In this document: piece after piece, positions 32,901-33,946 of the stretch | Layout of the letters: each line of letters begins with the position of its first letter | How positions within the stretch are numbered: position 1 is the first letter of the stretch | Source of the DNA: Acidobacteriota bacterium | GTDB taxonomy: Bacteria > Acidobacteriota > Terriglobia > Terriglobales > Acidobacteriaceae | Reading direction: 5' to 3' | Assembly: GCA_025359885.1 (NCBI GenBank) | Contig: JANYDG010000034.1 | Span: 1-33,946 of the forward strand | Length of the DNA stretch: 33,946 bases | Position numbers and translations under genes: made by a program | Notes under the pieces: model-generated | Told to the model about the DNA's origin: nothing | Seen by the model: the letters and a program-made list of their open reading frames with translations, nothing else | Database searches by the model: none

Positions 32901-33946
32901 ATCTACTACACCACCGATGGGACGACCCCGACGACAGCTTCAAAGGTCTACACCACGCCGATTTCCGTCAGCACGACACAAACGCTCAATGCGATTGCAG
33001 CAATCGCTGGTTCTTCGTCCAGCACATCCAGTGCAGTCGCCACGGCGGCCTACACCATCAATGGGCCTGCGGCCACGCCTGCATTCTCACTTGGAACCGG
33101 CACCTATTCCGGGACCCAGTCGGTCGCCATCACCGACAGCACCGCCGGCGCAACCATCTACTACACCCTGGACGGAAGCACGCCGACAACTGCTTCCGCA
33201 GTTTACGCTGGCCCGATCAGTGTGAGCGCGACGGAAACAATCAACGCGATTGCGACCGCCACAGGCTACTCCACAAGCTCGGTTGCAACCGCAATCTACA
33301 CCATTGTTCCCGCAGCAGCGACGCCGAACATAGCACCGGCCGGGGGCACCTACAACGGCACGCAATCCGTTACGCTCACTGACAGCACACCAGGCGCAAC
33401 GATCTACTTCACCGTGGATGGAACCACACCAACGACCGCGTCATTCTTCTACACCGCTCCGATCAGCGTCAGTGCCAGTGAGACCCTGAAAGCGATCGCC
33501 ACAGCGACAGGCTACGGCAGCAGTGCTGTTGCGACCGCTGTTTACACCATCAATACTCAGGCTGCCACACCGGTATTCTCTATCCCGGCAGGCACCTACA
33601 CCAGCACGCAGTCGGTCGCCATCAGCGACAGCACAGCCGGCGCGACCATCTACTACACAACGAACGGCAGCACGCCGACCACCGCCTCTACGGTCTACGC
33701 CGGCCCAATCAGCGTCGGCACGACAGAGACCATCAACGCTATCGCCGTGGCCACAGGATTCTCAACCAGCGCGGTTGGGAGTGCGGCCTACACCATCACG
33801 CCGCCCGCTGCCACGCCGACCTTTTCAGTCCCGGCAGGCACCTACACCAGCACGCAGTCGGTCGCCATCAGCGACAGCACAGCCGGCGCGACCATCTACT
33901 ACACAACGAACGGCAGCACGCCGACCACCGCCTCTACGGTCTACGC
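29913..33946 (+). CDS. giant secreted beta-propeller / L-type lectin / chitobiase-C-terminal-like repeat protein, 3' end off the window
   Basis: The open frame has at least 1,344 codons from ATG 29913 (GGAGG six bases upstream) and no stop before the edge. An Arg/Ser-rich stretch (24-43) precedes a signal or membrane helix (about 44-62). Residues 69-580 look like a PQQ-type beta-propeller (NLVFVATEHDSVYAFD, GKVYVGTANEVDIYG). Two chitobiase-C-terminal-like beta-sandwich repeats follow (about 591-665 and 668-748), with the landmark IYYTxDGxxPT. Residues about 749-961 look like an L-type (legume) lectin domain (GEGFASSTGLVILNGNAG ... ITFTIQNDPRG...LGGNGYQLGF). At least five more chitobiase-like repeats of about 82 residues run to the edge. 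The protein is probably a surface or secreted polysaccharide-binding protein. No catalytic domain was seen; one could lie beyond the edge. Confidence 0.88.
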   Translation, partial: MSAVVTGIEEVSSPVASGWSNGLRRQSSRQSLRRSLRRSLRQSLTLAVFSLIAIVVTIPTSGNSQVNVTTYHNDIGRTGQNLSETTLNTTNVNPTLFGKLFSQPVDGQIYAQPLYLSGVNVNGTAHNLVFVATEHDSVYAFDADTNGGTNSTPIWKASMLSTTHGAAAGAITVASSVVGFDITPEIGITGTPVIDPVSGTLYVVGKTMESNVAVQRLHALDVATGAEKFGGPVVVTGSVAGTGNGSVNGKLTFDPLWESNRPGLLLLNGIVYLGFAAHGDNGPWHGWILGYNAATLQQTGAYCASPNGTGGGFWMSGEGLAADQLDPVNKPFGRLFAPTGNGDYNATKPYTNSMDYGDSHIVLDLTNGAPTIVDEFTTNQQASLNLMDGDVGSGGMIVLPTQATGNNPHLAVQTGKNGTIYLLNRDNMGGYNLTLDQAVQEQAYAVGNVGIWSTPAYWNGNVYYWGRFDNLKSIPLVNGLLSTTPTKSVEQYGYPGATPSISANGSTQGIVWSIDSSAYATPGPSILRAHNASNVASTLYSSSTNAARDSAGNAVKFTVPTVANGKVYVGTANEVDIYGLLNGATQTAAPVISPGTQSYAGSLSVTITDATPGASIYYTIDGSNASTSSTLYTGPITVSSTETIHALASGAGLLLSAQASATYTNVSQVGNVLFSLPTGTYAASQNIALSDTTAVAKIYYTLDGTTPTAASTLYTTPIPVTATTTITAVAMAAGLSNSPIISQTYTIQIGQTGISFGEGFASSTGLVILNGNAGLNDTRLQLTNGLPGEASSAWYHSPINIQAFTTDFAFQLSNPVADGITFTIQNDPRGFSALGGNGYQLGFQTIQKSVGIKFDLYNSAGEGPDSTGLYLNGAPPTVPAIDLSATGINLHSDDEMAIHMVYDGTVLTMKITDMVTSATWSTSWTINIPTIIGSKTAYVGFTGATGGATSSQKILTWSMVPSTPAVTTATPTFSPAAGTYTSAQTVSISDTTSGATIYYTTDGTTPTTASKVYTTPISVSTTQTLNAIAAIAGSSSSTSSAVATAAYTINGPAATPAFSLGTGTYSGTQSVAITDSTAGATIYYTLDGSTPTTASAVYAGPISVSATETINAIATATGYSTSSVATAIYTIVPAAATPNIAPAGGTYNGTQSVTLTDSTPGATIYFTVDGTTPTTASFFYTAPISVSASETLKAIATATGYGSSAVATAVYTINTQAATPVFSIPAGTYTSTQSVAISDSTAGATIYYTTNGSTPTTASTVYAGPISVGTTETINAIAVATGFSTSAVGSAAYTITPPAATPTFSVPAGTYTSTQSVAISDSTAGATIYYTTNGSTPTTASTVY
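29991..30038 (+). repeat. short in-frame tandem repeat encoding Arg/Ser/Leu
   Basis: TCGCTTCGGCGG is repeated almost exactly at 30003, 30015 and 30027, with a related TCGAGTCGGCAG copy before them (29991). Each 12-base unit adds four residues (Ser-Leu-Arg-Arg type) just before the membrane-spanning signal region, so copy-number change would keep the frame. Confidence 0.8.
31683..33946 (+). repeat. chitobiase-C-terminal-like domain repeats within the giant gene
   Basis: Seven copies of a roughly 80-residue unit, two before the lectin domain (about 31683 and 31914) and five after it (about 32799, 33067, 33307, 33560 and 33807), the last cut by the edge. The recurring core is TIYYTxDGxTPTTAS. 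The final two copies share 118 identical bases (33583-33700 and 33829-33946, 246 bases apart), whereas earlier copies are clearly diverged. Confidence 0.88.

Noticed and set aside
31683..33946. Regularly spaced repeats as a possible CRISPR array
   Set aside because: The units are about 240 bases, diverged and in frame with a protein domain, not short identical repeats with spacers.

Overview
The window looks like chromosomal DNA of a GC-rich acidobacterium (Acidobacteriota, probably class Terriglobia). This is inferred from gene content, not from a marker gene: a TonB-dependent receptor with an N-terminal carboxypeptidase-regulatory-like domain, a secreted S53 (kumamolisin-type) protease with choice-of-anchor-D repeats, a very large beta-propeller/lectin/chitobiase-C-terminal-like surface protein, a GH92 mannosidase remnant, and frequent GTG/TTG starts. 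No rRNA, tRNA or CRISPR array was recognised.

Layout. (1) 1-3180 is an inserted, visibly less GC-rich island: the end of an IS3-family element, then a minus-strand operon of a Dcm/M.EcoRII-like cytosine methyltransferase, an EcoRII-like restriction enzyme and a Vsr mismatch endonuclease. It abuts the C-terminal remnant of a GH92 gene (3180-4079), which it seems to have broken. (2) 4112-6174 is an ArsR-type regulator translationally coupled to a SulP anion transporter. (3) 6439-7407 is a metallo-beta-lactamase-fold hydrolase. (4) 7643-14745 is a seven-gene plus-strand operon in which every adjacent pair overlaps (4 bp, once 14 bp): polyprenyl diphosphate synthase, ABC permease, ABC ATPase, a 12-helix haem-copper-oxidase-like protein with an incomplete set of ligand histidines, a small membrane protein, a multi-helix (MFS-like) protein fused to a CcoO-like and a second cytochrome c domain, and a periplasmic YceI protein. 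A probable outer-membrane protein follows (14911-15798). (5) 15808-18775 (minus) is a TonB-dependent receptor preceded by the 3-methyladenine glycosylase gene tag. (6) 18877-21970 is a CrtI/PYROXD2-like FAD oxidoreductase and an APC permease. (7) 22076-24202 is a six-domain ribosomal protein S1 homologue, separated by a strong bidirectional terminator from the convergent S53 protease (24280-27765). (8) 28252-29184 is a Tat-exported TIM-barrel isomerase-like protein; a gene-poor, less GC-rich stretch holding a collagen-like remnant follows; then a giant secreted protein starts at 29913 and runs off the window.

The best candidate for an undescribed system is the 7643-14745 operon. It ties an isoprenoid-making enzyme and an isoprenoid-binding-family periplasmic protein to an ABC exporter and an unusual membrane cytochrome pair (divergent CcoN-like protein plus MFS-CcoO-cytochrome fusion). 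The second best is the autoregulatory design of the restriction island: a ribbon-helix-helix-like domain fused to the methyltransferase, a perfect inverted repeat overlapping its likely -10 box, and a CCAGG site, the expected target of the enzyme itself, in the promoter spacer.
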